From the NCBI GenBank assembly GCA_947623585.1, contig CANQHA010000001.1, forward strand, positions 186,001 to 250,000: a stretch of DNA of 64,000 bases. Direction: 5' to 3'. The translations under genes were made by a program, and so were the position numbers. Under the pieces are notes generated by a model. That model ran no database searches. It was not told the DNA's origin and saw nothing but the letters and a program-made list of their open reading frames with translations. Numbering within the stretch: position 1 is the stretch's first letter; each line of letters opens with the position of its first letter. Shown here one piece after another: positions 37,018 to 45,874 of the stretch. Origin of the DNA: an uncultured Clostridia bacterium (GTDB taxonomy: Bacteria > Bacillota > Clostridia > Oscillospirales > Ruminococcaceae).

Positions 37018-38238
37018 TCAGCGGCTGCAATAGCTGTCAAGTATCTGCTTCGGAAGATATTTTTTGACAAATTCGCTCGATTTAGCCTCGCGCTCGGCCT
37101 CCTCAAGGTCGTGCGGAAGCTCTTTAAGCCCCGAAATGCGGCTCTCCTCAGCCGAATAAAGGTCGATATCCACCGCTCTTTCAAGCTCGGCGTTTTCTTT
37201 GAGCCCCTCGAGCCCCGCAAGAATTATCAGCGCGAACGAAAGATAGGGGTTAGCCAAGGGGTCGGGCGATCTGAGCTCGGCCGCCCTGAGATCCAACGAT
37301 TCCCCGACGGGCGCGGGAACCCTTATAAGCTGCGAGCGGTTTTCGCTCGACCATGTGATATATTTCGGCGCCTTGTTCGCCCCGAGCCTTAAATAGGATT
37401 CGGGCGAGGTGTTCAAAAACAGCGTTATTTCGGAAATTCGGTTCATTATCCCGGCGATAATCTTCGGCAAAAGCTCGCCTCTTTCGTTGTTGGCGACCGA
37501 TACCCTGATATGAAAACCGTTTCCCGAGCGGTTTTTCATCGGCTTCGGAGAAAAATCGGCGTAAAGTCCATTTCTTGCGGCAATGGTGCTTACGACCGAG
37601 CGGAAGGTCACCGCGTCGTCGGCGGCTTTAAGCGGGTCCGAGCGCCTGAAATCAATGACGTTCTGCCCGGGTCCCTCGGCGTGGTGCGAGCCCTCGGGCA
37701 GAATACCCATTCTTTCAAGGTCGAGGCAGATTTCACGGCGAACGTTCTCGCCCTTGTCGGCGGGAGCTATATCCATATACCCCGCCTTATCGTAAGGCTC
37801 CGAGGTCGGCTCGCCCTTTTCGTCTCGGTTAAAGAGATAAAATTCGGTCTGCGAGCCGATATAGAAGCTGTAACCCTCTTTTTCGGCGAACTCGACGACC
37901 TTTTTGAGAAAGCTCCTCGTGTCGGGCAGAAATTCTCTGCCGTCGGGGTAAGTTATTGTGCAAAACATTCTTACGACCTTTCCGTGCTCGGGCCGCCAAG
38001 GCAGCACCGCAAGTGTCGCGGGGTCGGGGTGCAAAAACAGGTCGGAATGTACTATGCCTCCGAAACCGGCGATAGCCGAAGCGTCGATGGCTATGCCGTA
38101 TTTAAAGGCGCGTTCAAGCTCTCCCGGCATGACGGAGATATTCTTCTGTCTGCCGAAAACGTCAACGAAAGCAAGACGTATAAACTTAACGTCCTCCTCG
38201 CGGCAATACTGTATTGTCTCTTCCTGAGTATAGGTCAT
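37018..38238 (-). CDS. Glutamine synthetase type I homologue with degenerate active-site residues
   Basis: 406 residues in the GS-I fold: a beta-grasp N-terminal part (FIRLAFVDVFGRQKNISV) and a catalytic barrel (QTEFYLF, NRSQLIRVPAP, LRSPDPLANPYL). Positions that carry glutamate in active enzymes are changed. The HHEVAPGQHEIDF block reads HHAEGPGQNVIDF, losing the first and last Glu as aligned, and the flap block GYEAP reads GANKAP, putting Lys for the catalytic flap Glu. GSGMH is GNGFH, keeping the His. It may be inactive, regulatory, or specific for another amine. It lies in the ANTAR/glutamate synthase operon. A separate type III GS (43636-45723) looks fully functional. The fold is certain; altered function is inferred. 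Confidence 0.85.
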   Translation of the reverse strand: MTYTQEETIQYCREEDVKFIRLAFVDVFGRQKNISVMPGELERAFKYGIAIDASAIAGFGGIVHSDLFLHPDPATLAVLPWRPEHGKVVRMFCTITYPDGREFLPDTRSFLKKVVEFAEKEGYSFYIGSQTEFYLFNRDEKGEPTSEPYDKAGYMDIAPADKGENVRREICLDLERMGILPEGSHHAEGPGQNVIDFRRSDPLKAADDAVTFRSVVSTIAARNGLYADFSPKPMKNRSGNGFHIRVSVANNERGELLPKIIAGIMNRISEITLFLNTSPESYLRLGANKAPKYITWSSENRSQLIRVPAPVGESLDLRAAELRSPDPLANPYLSFALIILAGLEGLKENAELERAVDIDLYSAEESRISGLKELPHDLEEAEREAKSSEFVKKYLPKQILDSYCSR

Positions 38239-38257
38239 TCCGATCCTCCTTAAAAAA

Positions 38258-38980
38258 TCAGTTCTGAACGTACATCTGCTTATATGGGTTTTTGCTGTCG
38301 GGCGTAATGACGGTGAAATCGGCGTCTAAAACGCTGTCAAGGTCCTCTCCGAAAAGGTCGCAGTATTCCTTAACATAGCCCCTGATCTCCTCAAGGTCTT
38401 CTGGCAAGGCTTTTTTCGCGGTGACCTGCTTCGGAAAAGCGACGGTCTTGCAATCCGAGCGCAAAAAGAGTTTTCCGCCGTGCATACCCGTGCAGGGGAA
38501 ATTCCCGACGATGGGGCTTTCGCCCTTTCCGAGGCCCAAAACGACGATAAGTCCGCCGGCCTGATATTCTCCCAAAAAGCTGCCGGTGCGCCCGCCGATG
38601 ACCATTACGGGGACTTTGTCCTTATAGGCTTTCATATGTATCCCCGCGCGATAGCCGGCGTCGGACTGAACGATTATCTCTCCCCCACGCATGGCATAGC
38701 CCGCCGCGTCGCCGATCGAGCCGTGAATAATGATTTTTCCGTCGTTCATGGTGTCGCCGACGGCATCCTGAGCGTTTCCGAAAACCTCGACGCTTCCGCC
38801 GTTGAGGTAAGCTCCGAGGGCGTTGCCGGGGGTGCCCTTGATCTTTATGTCGCGATAGCTCATGCCTGCGGCGATGAATCTCTGTCCGAGGCAGTTTTCG
38901 ATCTCGCAGTCGCCCGTTTCTCTTATTATAGCATTTAATGCGGAAAATTCAAGGTCTTTTGCATTTATTGTTTTCATCAC
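38258..38980 (-). CDS. Glutamate synthase, GXGXG (alpha subunit C-terminal) domain protein
   Basis: 240 residues forming the right-handed beta-helix of the glutamate synthase large subunit as a separate protein. Repeated G-x-x-x-G turns are visible (GNALGAYLNGGSVEVFGNAQ, GDAAGYAMRGGEI, GYRAGIHMKAY, GGRTGSFLGEYQAGG). It helps position the ammonia channel between the amidotransferase and FMN domains. It overlaps the oxidoreductase gene by 4 bp and precedes the GS homologue. Part of an archaeal-style split glutamate synthase. Confidence 0.93.
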   Translation of the reverse strand: MMKTINAKDLEFSALNAIIRETGDCEIENCLGQRFIAAGMSYRDIKIKGTPGNALGAYLNGGSVEVFGNAQDAVGDTMNDGKIIIHGSIGDAAGYAMRGGEIIVQSDAGYRAGIHMKAYKDKVPVMVIGGRTGSFLGEYQAGGLIVVLGLGKGESPIVGNFPCTGMHGGKLFLRSDCKTVAFPKQVTAKKALPEDLEEIRGYVKEYCDLFGEDLDSVLDADFTVITPDSKNPYKQMYVQN

Positions 38981-40218
38981 ACCGCACCTCCGAGTTTTTC
39001 TCCGCGATATTCCCTGCCGAAAGCCGCAAGCGCGGGCGCTTTTTTCAAAAGCTCGAAATCAACGCTGTCAAGCGGAGTTTTGTTTCTTATTAGCGAGGTA
39101 TAAATCCCCGCGCGGTCGCAGTTTCCGATGAGCATGAAGCCAGTAAGAAGTCCGTTTTTAACGAACAGCCGCTTAATCGAGGTCTCGTTTTTTTCCTCAA
39201 AAAGCTCGCCGTCCGGGCTTCCGGCGCTCATGCAGTGAAGCCCGCCGAAGCCTATCGAATTCATCGGCAGGGCGTTGTCTATCCTCTCGTCGCCGCCCGC
39301 CATGTTCACGCCGGCGCAGTGCCCCTGAATATATGCGAGCGGCATTATCGCCATGACTTTTTTCTGCCCCGAGGTTATGTCGGTCGATTCGGTGCAGTCG
39401 CCCGCGGCATAGATATCCTCAAGGGTGGTGCGCATTTTTTCATCGACCGCTATTCCCCTGCCGACCTCTCCGCCCGCTTCTTTGATCAAAGAAACGTTCG
39501 GTCTGACTCCGACTGCGGTCACCAAAACGTCGAAATCGACGGTTTTTCCGCTCTTCATCAAAGCCTTTCCGCCCTCGAATTTAACGGCGGTGTCGTCGAG
39601 CAAAAATTTTATCCCCATTTTTTCGAGCTTATTCTGCATAATTTTCGCGCAGTCAAAGTCGAGTATGCTCGAAAGAACCCTCGGCGCCAGATCGCAGACG
39701 GTTATCTCGGCGCAACGCCCGATTATCCCCTCGGCACACTTAAGCCCGATGAGCCCCGCGCCGATTATCAGAACATTGGCGCTCGGGTCGAGGAATTTTT
39801 CAAGGCGCTCGGCGTCGTCAAGCGTCATAAAGCAGCAGCGCTTTTCAACGGTATCAAGTCCCTCTGTCGGCGGTGTGAACGGGCTCGAGCCGGTCGCCGC
39901 ACAAAGGCTGTCATAGCGAATCTTCTCGCCGCCCTCAACGGTAACGGTCTTCTCGGCAGGGTCGATCTTCTCCGCCTTTTTGCCGAAAATCACCCTCACG
40001 CCGTTTTTTGAATAAAAATCCTCGGGGCGATAAAGCATTCTTTTAAGGTCGGTCTTGCCCTCCAAAAGATAGGATATAAGCGGTCTTGCGTAAACATGGC
40101 GGTTTTCCGCCGAAATAACGGTTATGCTCCCCTCGGCGTCAACCGAGCGAATACCCTCGACAGCGCCGACAGCGGCAGCTCCGTTTCCTATTATAACGTA
40201 ATTTTTCACGGCGCTCAC
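38977..40218 (-). CDS. FAD-dependent pyridine nucleotide oxidoreductase of the split glutamate synthase
   Basis: 413 residues with two dinucleotide folds: N-terminal YVIIGNGAAAVGAVEGI (FAD) and central VLIIGAGLIGLKCAEGI (NAD(P)H), then DIYAAGDCTES, which closes the FAD site. Probably supplies electrons, through the neighbouring 4Fe-4S protein, to the FMN domain of glutamate synthase, in place of the GltD subunit. It overlaps the ferredoxin-like gene and the GXGXG gene by 4 bp each. Confidence 0.9.
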   Translation of the reverse strand: MSAVKNYVIIGNGAAAVGAVEGIRSVDAEGSITVISAENRHVYARPLISYLLEGKTDLKRMLYRPEDFYSKNGVRVIFGKKAEKIDPAEKTVTVEGGEKIRYDSLCAATGSSPFTPPTEGLDTVEKRCCFMTLDDAERLEKFLDPSANVLIIGAGLIGLKCAEGIIGRCAEITVCDLAPRVLSSILDFDCAKIMQNKLEKMGIKFLLDDTAVKFEGGKALMKSGKTVDFDVLVTAVGVRPNVSLIKEAGGEVGRGIAVDEKMRTTLEDIYAAGDCTESTDITSGQKKVMAIMPLAYIQGHCAGVNMAGGDERIDNALPMNSIGFGGLHCMSAGSPDGELFEEKNETSIKRLFVKNGLLTGFMLIGNCDRAGIYTSLIRNKTPLDSVDFELLKKAPALAAFGREYRGEKLGGAV

Positions 40219-40643
40219 CTCTCCTCAAAAACAATGGCTCGGTTCGGGCAACCCTTAACGCACGCCGGCTCGCCGACGGTGTTGTCAAGGCAAAGCTGAC
40301 ATTTTTGCACCGCGCCGTTTTCGCCCTCGCGAATGCAGCCGTAAGGGCAGACCAAAACGCAGGTCAGGCAGCCCACGCATTTGTCGTGGTCGATAGTCGC
40401 CACGCCGTCTTTGAGAGAAAGCGCGCCCGAAATGCAGCTTTTAACGCAGATCGGGTCGCGGCAGTGGCGGCACGAGACCGCAAAGTTTACGTCTCCGTCC
40501 TGCTCGACGACGATGTTGGGGCGTATTGCCTTTTTCCTCAACGCCTTGACCATGCTGCTCTCGCCCGAATTGGCAAAAGCGCAGTTATATTCGCAAAGGT
40601 GGCAGCCGAGGCACCATTTTTCGTTCACATAAACTCTTTTCAT
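40215..40643 (-). CDS. 4Fe-4S ferredoxin-type electron transfer protein
   Basis: 142 residues with four cysteine clusters (CLGCHLCEYNC, CRHCRDPICVKSC, CVGCLTCVLVCPYGC and CQLC...CVKGCP), as in HycB/DmsB-type electron carriers, so up to four 4Fe-4S centres. No Tat or Sec signal, hence cytosolic. ATG 40643 lies 1 base after the stop of the FMN-domain gene. It probably carries electrons between the oxidoreductase and the glutamate synthase core. Confidence 0.92.
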   Translation of the reverse strand: MKRVYVNEKWCLGCHLCEYNCAFANSGESSMVKALRKKAIRPNIVVEQDGDVNFAVSCRHCRDPICVKSCISGALSLKDGVATIDHDKCVGCLTCVLVCPYGCIREGENGAVQKCQLCLDNTVGEPACVKGCPNRAIVFEER

Positions 40644-40644
40644 A

Positions 40645-42150
40645 TCATTCACCCGCATGAGAGATACCGAGTATCTCAAGTTCCTTTTCCGTCATATTGA
40701 CGCCTCTGAGCATCAGCCTGTTGCCTTTAAGCGACTCTATCGAGTTGATACCCATGCCGCCCATAAGCTCCATTATCTCGTGCCGCCAAGCGGTCATAAG
40801 GTTCACAAGCCTCTGCGAGCCGATATCGGGGTTGAGCCGCTTAACAAGCTCGGGGCGCTGGGTCGCTATTCCCCAGTTGCACTTGCCGGTCTGGCAGGTT
40901 CGGCAGAGGTGGCAGCCGAGCGCCATAAGCGCCGCTGTCGCGATATAGCAGGCGTCTGCGCCGAGGGCGACCGCTTTTACAACGTCCGCCGCCGAGCGGA
41001 TAGACCCGCCGACCACAAGGCTGACGTTTCCTCTTATCCCCTCGTCTCTAAGTCTTTTATCGACAGACGCGAGCGCAAGCTCAATAGGAATTCCCACGTT
41101 GTCTCGAATCCTTGTCGGGGCGGCTCCGGTGCCTCCTCTGAAGCCGTCTATCGCGATTATGTCCGCGCCCGAGCGTGCGATTCCGCTTGCTATCGCCGCG
41201 ATGTTATGCACCGCCGCGACCTTGACGATTATCGGCTTTTTATATTCCGTCGCCTCTTTCAGAGAATAGACGAGCTGCCTTAGATCCTCGATAGAATAAA
41301 TGTCGTGATGAGGCGCGGGAGAAATGGCGTCCGAGCCCTCGGGTATCATTCTCGTTCTTGAAACGTCGCCGACTATCTTTGCGCCGGGAAGATGCCCGCC
41401 GATGCCGGGCTTTGCGCCCTGACCCATTTTAATTTCTATCGCCGCGCCGGCTTTGAGGTAACCCTCGTGAACGCCGAAGCGCCCCGAAGCCACCTGCACG
41501 ATAGTGTTCGGGCCGTATTTATAGAAGTCCTCGTGAAGCCCGCCCTCGCCGGTGTTGTAATACACGCCGAGCTCTGTTGCGGCGCGCGCAAGGCTCTCGT
41601 GGGCGTTATAGCTTATCGAGCCGTAGCTCATCGCGGAGAACATCACCGGCATCGAAAGCTCAAGCTGAGGGTCGAGCTCGGTGATAAGCCCGCCTTTTTC
41701 GTCCCTTTTCATCTCGGAGGGCTTTTTGCCGAGGAAAACCTTTGTCTCCATCGGTTCTCTGAGAGGGTCTATCGACGGGTTGGTGACCTGCGAAGCGTTT
41801 ATCAGTATTTTGTCCCAATAGACCGGAAGCGGGTTGGGGTTTCCCATTGACGAAAGCAAAACGCCGCCGCTCGAGGCCTGCTTATATATCTCTTTAATGG
41901 TGTCCTGTCCCCAGTTGGCGTTGGGACGGAAAGTGCAGTCGCTCTTTACTATCTTCAAGGCTCTTGTCGGGCAAAGGGCAACGCAGCGCTGGCAATCGAC
42001 GCACTTTGTTTCGTCGCTGAGCATCATATCCGAATCGGGGTCGTAAGAGTGAACGCAGTTTGCGCACTGGCGCTCGCAGACGCGGCAGCGAATGCACCTT
42101 GAATCGTTTCTGACGACTTCAAACTCGGGGTAAATATATTCGATTCCCAT
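40645..42150 (-). CDS. gltB: Glutamate synthase FMN-domain protein with N-terminal 4Fe-4S domain
   Basis: 501 residues. The N-terminus has two ferredoxin motifs (CIRCRVCERQC and CVDCQRCVALCP). The remainder is the TIM-barrel FMN domain that forms glutamate from 2-oxoglutarate and ammonia: MSYGSISYNAHESLA, GEGGLHEDFYKYG, EIKMGQGAKPGIGGHLPG, FRGGTGAAPTRIRDNVGI and the 3Fe-4S cysteine cluster GCHLCRTCQTGKCNWGIAT. It overlaps the amidotransferase gene by 1 bp. This two-part organisation is typical of archaeal and clostridial glutamate synthases. Confidence 0.93.
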   Translation of the reverse strand: MGIEYIYPEFEVVRNDSRCIRCRVCERQCANCVHSYDPDSDMMLSDETKCVDCQRCVALCPTRALKIVKSDCTFRPNANWGQDTIKEIYKQASSGGVLLSSMGNPNPLPVYWDKILINASQVTNPSIDPLREPMETKVFLGKKPSEMKRDEKGGLITELDPQLELSMPVMFSAMSYGSISYNAHESLARAATELGVYYNTGEGGLHEDFYKYGPNTIVQVASGRFGVHEGYLKAGAAIEIKMGQGAKPGIGGHLPGAKIVGDVSRTRMIPEGSDAISPAPHHDIYSIEDLRQLVYSLKEATEYKKPIIVKVAAVHNIAAIASGIARSGADIIAIDGFRGGTGAAPTRIRDNVGIPIELALASVDKRLRDEGIRGNVSLVVGGSIRSAADVVKAVALGADACYIATAALMALGCHLCRTCQTGKCNWGIATQRPELVKRLNPDIGSQRLVNLMTAWRHEIMELMGGMGINSIESLKGNRLMLRGVNMTEKELEILGISHAGE

Positions 42151-43262
42151 TAAAACGCGCCCTCCTTCACTTTAACGATGACCGGCTCTCCTCCGGCGGG
42201 AGCATAAAGCCTGTCTAAATTAGGCTCCATGACCCTTATCGCGGCCTCCTCGCTCGCGACGTATACCATGTCGTCCTTTTCGCCGACGACCATTGATCTC
42301 AGCTTAAGCCTGTCGTTAAGCGCCATCATTCCGCCCTCAAAGCCCAAAACTATCGAGAACGGGCCGGTCACCAAAAGGCTTGAATAGACCGTTCGCAGAT
42401 ATTTCAGCTTTTTGGCCTCATCGGGGGATTTTTTGGCGATAGTGCTCCAAAAAGGCGCTGCGATGACCGATGCGGTCTCTTCAAGAGTAAGCCCCTGCTT
42501 TCTTAAAAGGTAGTCCGCTATGTAGGTTATTACCTCGGTGTCGGTCTGAAGAGTGCAGCGATAGCCGAACATCTCGATATAGCGGCGGTTGGCGTCATAG
42601 CTTGAAATTTCGCCGTTGTGAACGATGGAATAATTCAGCAGCGCAAAGGGGTGAGCGCCGCCCCACCAGCCCGGGGTGTTTGTAGGATATCTTCCGTGAG
42701 ACGTCCAGAGATAGGCCTCGTATTCGTCTAACTTATAAAACAGCCCGACGTCCTCGGGGAAGCCGACCGCCTTGAAAGCGCCCATGTTCTTTCCGCTTGA
42801 GAAGACGTAAGCGCCTTTAAGCTCGGCGTTTATTCTTGTGACCGCCCGGGCGACGAATTCGTCGGGCGTAAGCTGCGAGGCGTTGAGCCTGTTATGCTCG
42901 GGCACGGCGAAATAACGCCAGATAAGCGGGCAGTCGGTTATCTCGGGCATCTTTCGCGTCGGAATTATCTCGCTTCTGACGATCTCGAAGCGCTCGGCGA
43001 GATATTTTTCGCAGTCGGCGCGGCAGGCGTTGTCGTCATAAAAAATGTGCAGCGCGTAATAATCCTTGTAATCGGGATATATGCCGTAGGCCGCAAAGCC
43101 GCCGCCGAGACCGTTCGAGCGGTCGTGCATCGGCTTCATCGAATTGATGATTCCTTCGCCGGTAAATTTTCTGCCGCTTTTTGATATCGCTGCCGATATC
43201 GCGCAGCCCGAGGGTATCCTTACGCTTCCCTCTCTCAGCGGCTCATTGGGGTAATCAAGCAT
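42150..43262 (-). CDS. Glutamate synthase-type class II glutamine amidotransferase
   Basis: 370 residues. The likely catalytic Cys is residue 20 in RIPSGCAISAAI, so an N-terminal propeptide of about 19 residues would have to be removed to expose it, as happens in glutamate synthase alpha subunits. Other features are HDRSNGLGGGFAAYGIYP, SHGRYPTNTPGWWGGAHPF and LNYSIVHNGEISSYDANRR, the substrate-binding parts of Ntn amidotransferases. It releases ammonia from glutamine for the FMN domain. First gene of the operon; ATG 43262 after GAAAGG. Confidence 0.92.
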   Translation of the reverse strand: MLDYPNEPLREGSVRIPSGCAISAAISKSGRKFTGEGIINSMKPMHDRSNGLGGGFAAYGIYPDYKDYYALHIFYDDNACRADCEKYLAERFEIVRSEIIPTRKMPEITDCPLIWRYFAVPEHNRLNASQLTPDEFVARAVTRINAELKGAYVFSSGKNMGAFKAVGFPEDVGLFYKLDEYEAYLWTSHGRYPTNTPGWWGGAHPFALLNYSIVHNGEISSYDANRRYIEMFGYRCTLQTDTEVITYIADYLLRKQGLTLEETASVIAAPFWSTIAKKSPDEAKKLKYLRTVYSSLLVTGPFSIVLGFEGGMMALNDRLKLRSMVVGEKDDMVYVASEEAAIRVMEPNLDRLYAPAGGEPVIVKVKEGAF

Positions 43263-43280
43263 CAGATCATAACCTTTCAG

Positions 43281-43333
43281 AAAAAATAGGCGGCACCGAC
43301 AAAAGGGCTTTTTCCGCCCTATCGGTGAACGCC
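43281..43333 (-). terminator. Leader terminator upstream of the glutamate synthase operon
   Basis: In the minus-strand RNA nested stems GGCG/CGCC, CACCGA/TCGGTG and GGGC/GCCC form one long hairpin followed by TATTTTTTC, about 20 bp before the first start codon. It should stop most transcripts unless an antiterminator, possibly the ANTAR protein of the same operon, intervenes. Confidence 0.8.
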
Positions 43334-43349
43334 ATTGCTCACAAATATT

Positions 43350-43368
43350 TTGACGGCTCAGCCGTCAA
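43350..43368 (-). promoter_or_regulatory. Perfect hairpin near the 5' end of the glutamate synthase leader
   Basis: TTGACGGC / GCCGTCAA, 8 bp, loop TGA, starting about 5 bases after the predicted transcription start and ahead of the leader terminator. It could be the first stem of a two-hairpin antiterminator target, but the loop is not the ANTAR hexaloop. Confidence 0.6.
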
Positions 43369-43378
43369 CTTCTTTGCT

Positions 43379-43407
43379 ATGATAGCATATAATAAATTGA
43401 ATGTCAA
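43379..43407 (-). promoter_or_regulatory. Sigma-A promoter of the glutamate synthase-pyrG operon
   Basis: TTGACA (43407-43402), a 17-bp spacer and TATCAT (43384-43379). It is divergent from the type III GS promoter. Confidence 0.88.
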
Positions 43408-43520
43408 CGGTTTTCGGAAAAAATTTTTATAAAAAATGAAACTTTCAGCTTCAAATCCTGCAAAAATCATACTAAAATCTGGTAAATGAAAAATTTTTTT
43501 AAATTTTTTGCAATTTGCTA

Positions 43521-43549
43521 TTGACAAATCCGCAAAAGCGGTGTAAAAT
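43521..43549 (+). promoter_or_regulatory. Sigma-A promoter of the type III glutamine synthetase gene
   Basis: TTGACA (43521-43526), a 17-bp spacer and TAAAAT (43544-43549). Transcription would start near 43556. Confidence 0.88.
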
Positions 43550-43566
43550 GACAGACATTGAAGGCA

Positions 43567-43610
43567 AAGGCGTCTTCGGGTTTTGTTCCCGAGGGCGCCT
43601 TCTCTTTTTT
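43567..43610 (+). terminator. Terminator at the very 5' end of the type III GS transcript
   Basis: A 14-bp stem (43567-43580 with 43588-43601, two G-T wobbles) with loop TTTTGTT is followed by CTCTTTTTT. It begins about 11 bases after the predicted start of transcription and precedes the GS ribosome site by some 12 bases. The wobbles favour function in the plus-strand RNA. Confidence 0.82.
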
Positions 43611-43635
43611 CCGAAAAAACATGGAGGTATCAACA

Positions 43636-45723
43636 ATGGAAAATGTATCAGACTATTTCGGCAGCCTTGTTTTTGACGACAGAGTTATGAAAGCCACCCT
43701 CTCGTCCTCGGTTTACAGGTCTCTGAAAAAGACCATCGACGAGGGCGCAAGGCTTGACATTTCGGTTGCAAACGCCGTTGCCGAGGCCATGAAAGACTGG
43801 GCCGTTTCAAAGGGAGCCACCCACTATACCCACTGGTTCCAGCCGCTCACCGGCATCACCGCCGAAAAGCACGACAGCTTTATTTCGCCCGCGCCCGACG
43901 GCAGAGTTTTGATGGAATTCTCCGGAAAAGAACTCATCAAGGGCGAGCCCGACGCTTCGAGCTTCCCCTCGGGCGGTCTCAGGGCGACCTTTGAGGCGAG
44001 GGGCTATACCGCATGGGACCCGACCTCTTACGCCTTTATAAAAGGTAAGACCCTCTGCATTCCTACCGCGTTCTGCTCATACGGCGGCGAAGCGCTTGAC
44101 AAAAAGACCCCGCTTCTTCGCTCGATGGAGGCTTTGAACAAGCAGGCGCTGAGAATTTTAAGGCTTTTCGGCAACACCGAAGTCAAATGCGTTAAAACCT
44201 CGGTCGGCCCCGAGCAGGAATATTTCCTCGTAGACAAGGCGCTCTACGATCAGCGCCCCGACCTCATCTATACCGGCAGAACGCTTTTCGGAAGCCTTCC
44301 GCCGAAAGGTCAGGAGCTTGACGACCACTATTTCGGAGTTATCAAGCCGAGAGTCGCGGCCTATATGGCTGACCTCAACGAGGAGCTCTGGAAGCTCGGA
44401 ATACTTGCAAAAACCGAGCACAACGAGGTCGCGCCCGCTCAGCACGAGCTTGCGCCGATCTACTCTACGACAAACATCGCCACCGACCACAACCAGCTCA
44501 CCATGGAGATTATGCAAAAGGTCGCCGCAAAGCACGGGCTCGTCTGCCTGCTTCACGAGAAGCCCTTTGCGGGTGTGAACGGCTCGGGCAAGCACAACAA
44601 CTGGTCGATAGCCACCGACACCGGAATCAACCTTCTCGCGCCGGGAGAGACCCCCTATGAGAACGCGCAGTTCCTTCTGTTCCTCGTCGCGGTCATCAAG
44701 GCGGTCGACGACTATCAGGATCTTCTGAGACTTGCCGTTGCTACCGCCGGAAACGACCACCGCCTCGGCGCAAACGAAGCTCCTCCGGCAGTTGTTTCAA
44801 TGTTCCTCGGCAACGAGCTTCAGGCCGTCCTCGACGCCATTGAGACCGACACGCCCTATGGCGGAGCGGAGAAAACGACGATGAAGCTCGGCGTGCACGT
44901 TCTGCCGAGATTCCAGCGCGACAACACCGACCGCAACCGCACCTCGCCTTTCGCGTTCACCGGCAACAAGTTCGAGTTCAGAATGCTCGGCTCGTCAAAC
45001 TCAATCGCCTGCGCGAACATCATGCTCAACTCGGCGGTAGCGGAATCGCTCAAGCAGTTCGCCGACGAGCTTGAAAAGGCCGACGACTTTGAAAAATCGC
45101 TCCACGAGGTCATCAAGAAGACCATCAAGGAGCACAAGAGGATAATCTTCAACGGCAACGGCTATGACGACAGTTGGATAGCCGAGGCCGAAAAGAGAGG
45201 GCTTCTGAACCTTAAGACCACCCCCGACGCTATGCCGAGGCTTTTGGACAAGAAAAACGTCGATATGCTCACCGCGCACAAGGTCTACTCCAAGGCGGAA
45301 ATTGAATCCCGCACCGAGATAATGCTTGAAAACTATGTCAAGACGGTGAACATCGAAGCCCTGACTATGGTCGATATGTCTCGCAAAATGATTATGCCGG
45401 CTATCGAGGATTACATATCAGAGCTTGCAAAGACCGCTTTCAACAAAAAAGAAATAGGCGTCGATGCAAAATACGAAAAGACGCTTATCTCAAAGCTGAG
45501 CGACCTTTTGGATCAGATCGGCGCGGCGACGGAGGCTCTCGACGAAAAGATCGCCGATTACAAGAAGATATCCGACGTCACCGAGGCTTCTTACTTCATC
45601 CGCGACTCGATTATCCCCGCTATGGACGCGCTCCGTGCTCCGGCTGACAAGGCCGAGGCCGTTACGGACGAGAAATTCTGGAGATATCCGACCTACGGAA
45701 AACTTCTGTTCGGCGTAAGATAA
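43636..45723 (+). CDS. glnN: Glutamine synthetase type III
   Basis: ATP-dependent synthesis of glutamine from glutamate and ammonia; the large GS class common in Bacteroides and clostridia. 695 residues: [18 protein letters not shown], the [20 protein letters not shown] block, [48 protein letters not shown] and [16 protein letters not shown]. The key Glu and Arg residues are kept, unlike the GS-I homologue on the other strand. The start is ATG 43636, eight bases after GGAGG; in-frame codons further upstream translate the terminator. First gene of a plus-strand nitrogen run. Confidence 0.97.
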   Translation: MENVSDYFGSLVFDDRVMKATLSSSVYRSLKKTIDEGARLDISVANAVAEAMKDWAVSKGATHYTHWFQPLTGITAEKHDSFISPAPDGRVLMEFSGKELIKGEPDASSFPSGGLRATFEARGYTAWDPTSYAFIKGKTLCIPTAFCSYGGEALDKKTPLLRSMEALNKQALRILRLFGNTEVKCVKTSVGPEQEYFLVDKALYDQRPDLIYTGRTLFGSLPPKGQELDDHYFGVIKPRVAAYMADLNEELWKLGILAKTEHNEVAPAQHELAPIYSTTNIATDHNQLTMEIMQKVAAKHGLVCLLHEKPFAGVNGSGKHNNWSIATDTGINLLAPGETPYENAQFLLFLVAVIKAVDDYQDLLRLAVATAGNDHRLGANEAPPAVVSMFLGNELQAVLDAIETDTPYGGAEKTTMKLGVHVLPRFQRDNTDRNRTSPFAFTGNKFEFRMLGSSNSIACANIMLNSAVAESLKQFADELEKADDFEKSLHEVIKKTIKEHKRIIFNGNGYDDSWIAEAEKRGLLNLKTTPDAMPRLLDKKNVDMLTAHKVYSKAEIESRTEIMLENYVKTVNIEALTMVDMSRKMIMPAIEDYISELAKTAFNKKEIGVDAKYEKTLISKLSDLLDQIGAATEALDEKIADYKKISDVTEASYFIRDSIIPAMDALRAPADKAEAVTDEKFWRYPTYGKLLFGVR

Positions 45724-45754
45724 GCCGAACGCAGCAGCTTTTAAAAAACGACGC

Positions 45755-45773
45755 GCGCGGATAAATTCCGCGC
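45755..45773 (+). other. GC-rich hairpin after glnN
   Basis: GCGCGGA / TCCGCGC with loop TAAAT, about 30 bp beyond the glnN stop, not followed by a T-run. A second structure (CCGGC/GCCGG around GCGAAA/TTTCGC) follows before the amt ribosome site. The 151-bp gap may hold a processing site or leader; no promoter is obvious. Confidence 0.45.
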
Positions 45774-45874
45774 CGTCCGAATACCGCCGGCTTCGGTGTG
45801 CAAGCGAAAAAACGTGGGGTTTCGCCGGAGAGCGTATTTTATGACACTTTATAAAACAGAAAGGGATCATTTAT

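Noticed and set aside
43289-43333. Glutamine riboswitch (glnA RNA) in the glutamate synthase leader
   Set aside because: CGTTCACC...GGGCGGAA resembles part of the glnA consensus from memory, but the matching GAACG arm is absent and the bases are used in the terminator stem.
43350-43610. Canonical ANTAR hexaloop hairpins in the two nitrogen leaders
   Set aside because: The loops are 3, 5 or 7 bases and lack the A1/G4 hexaloop pattern; only the terminators and a plain hairpin are supported.
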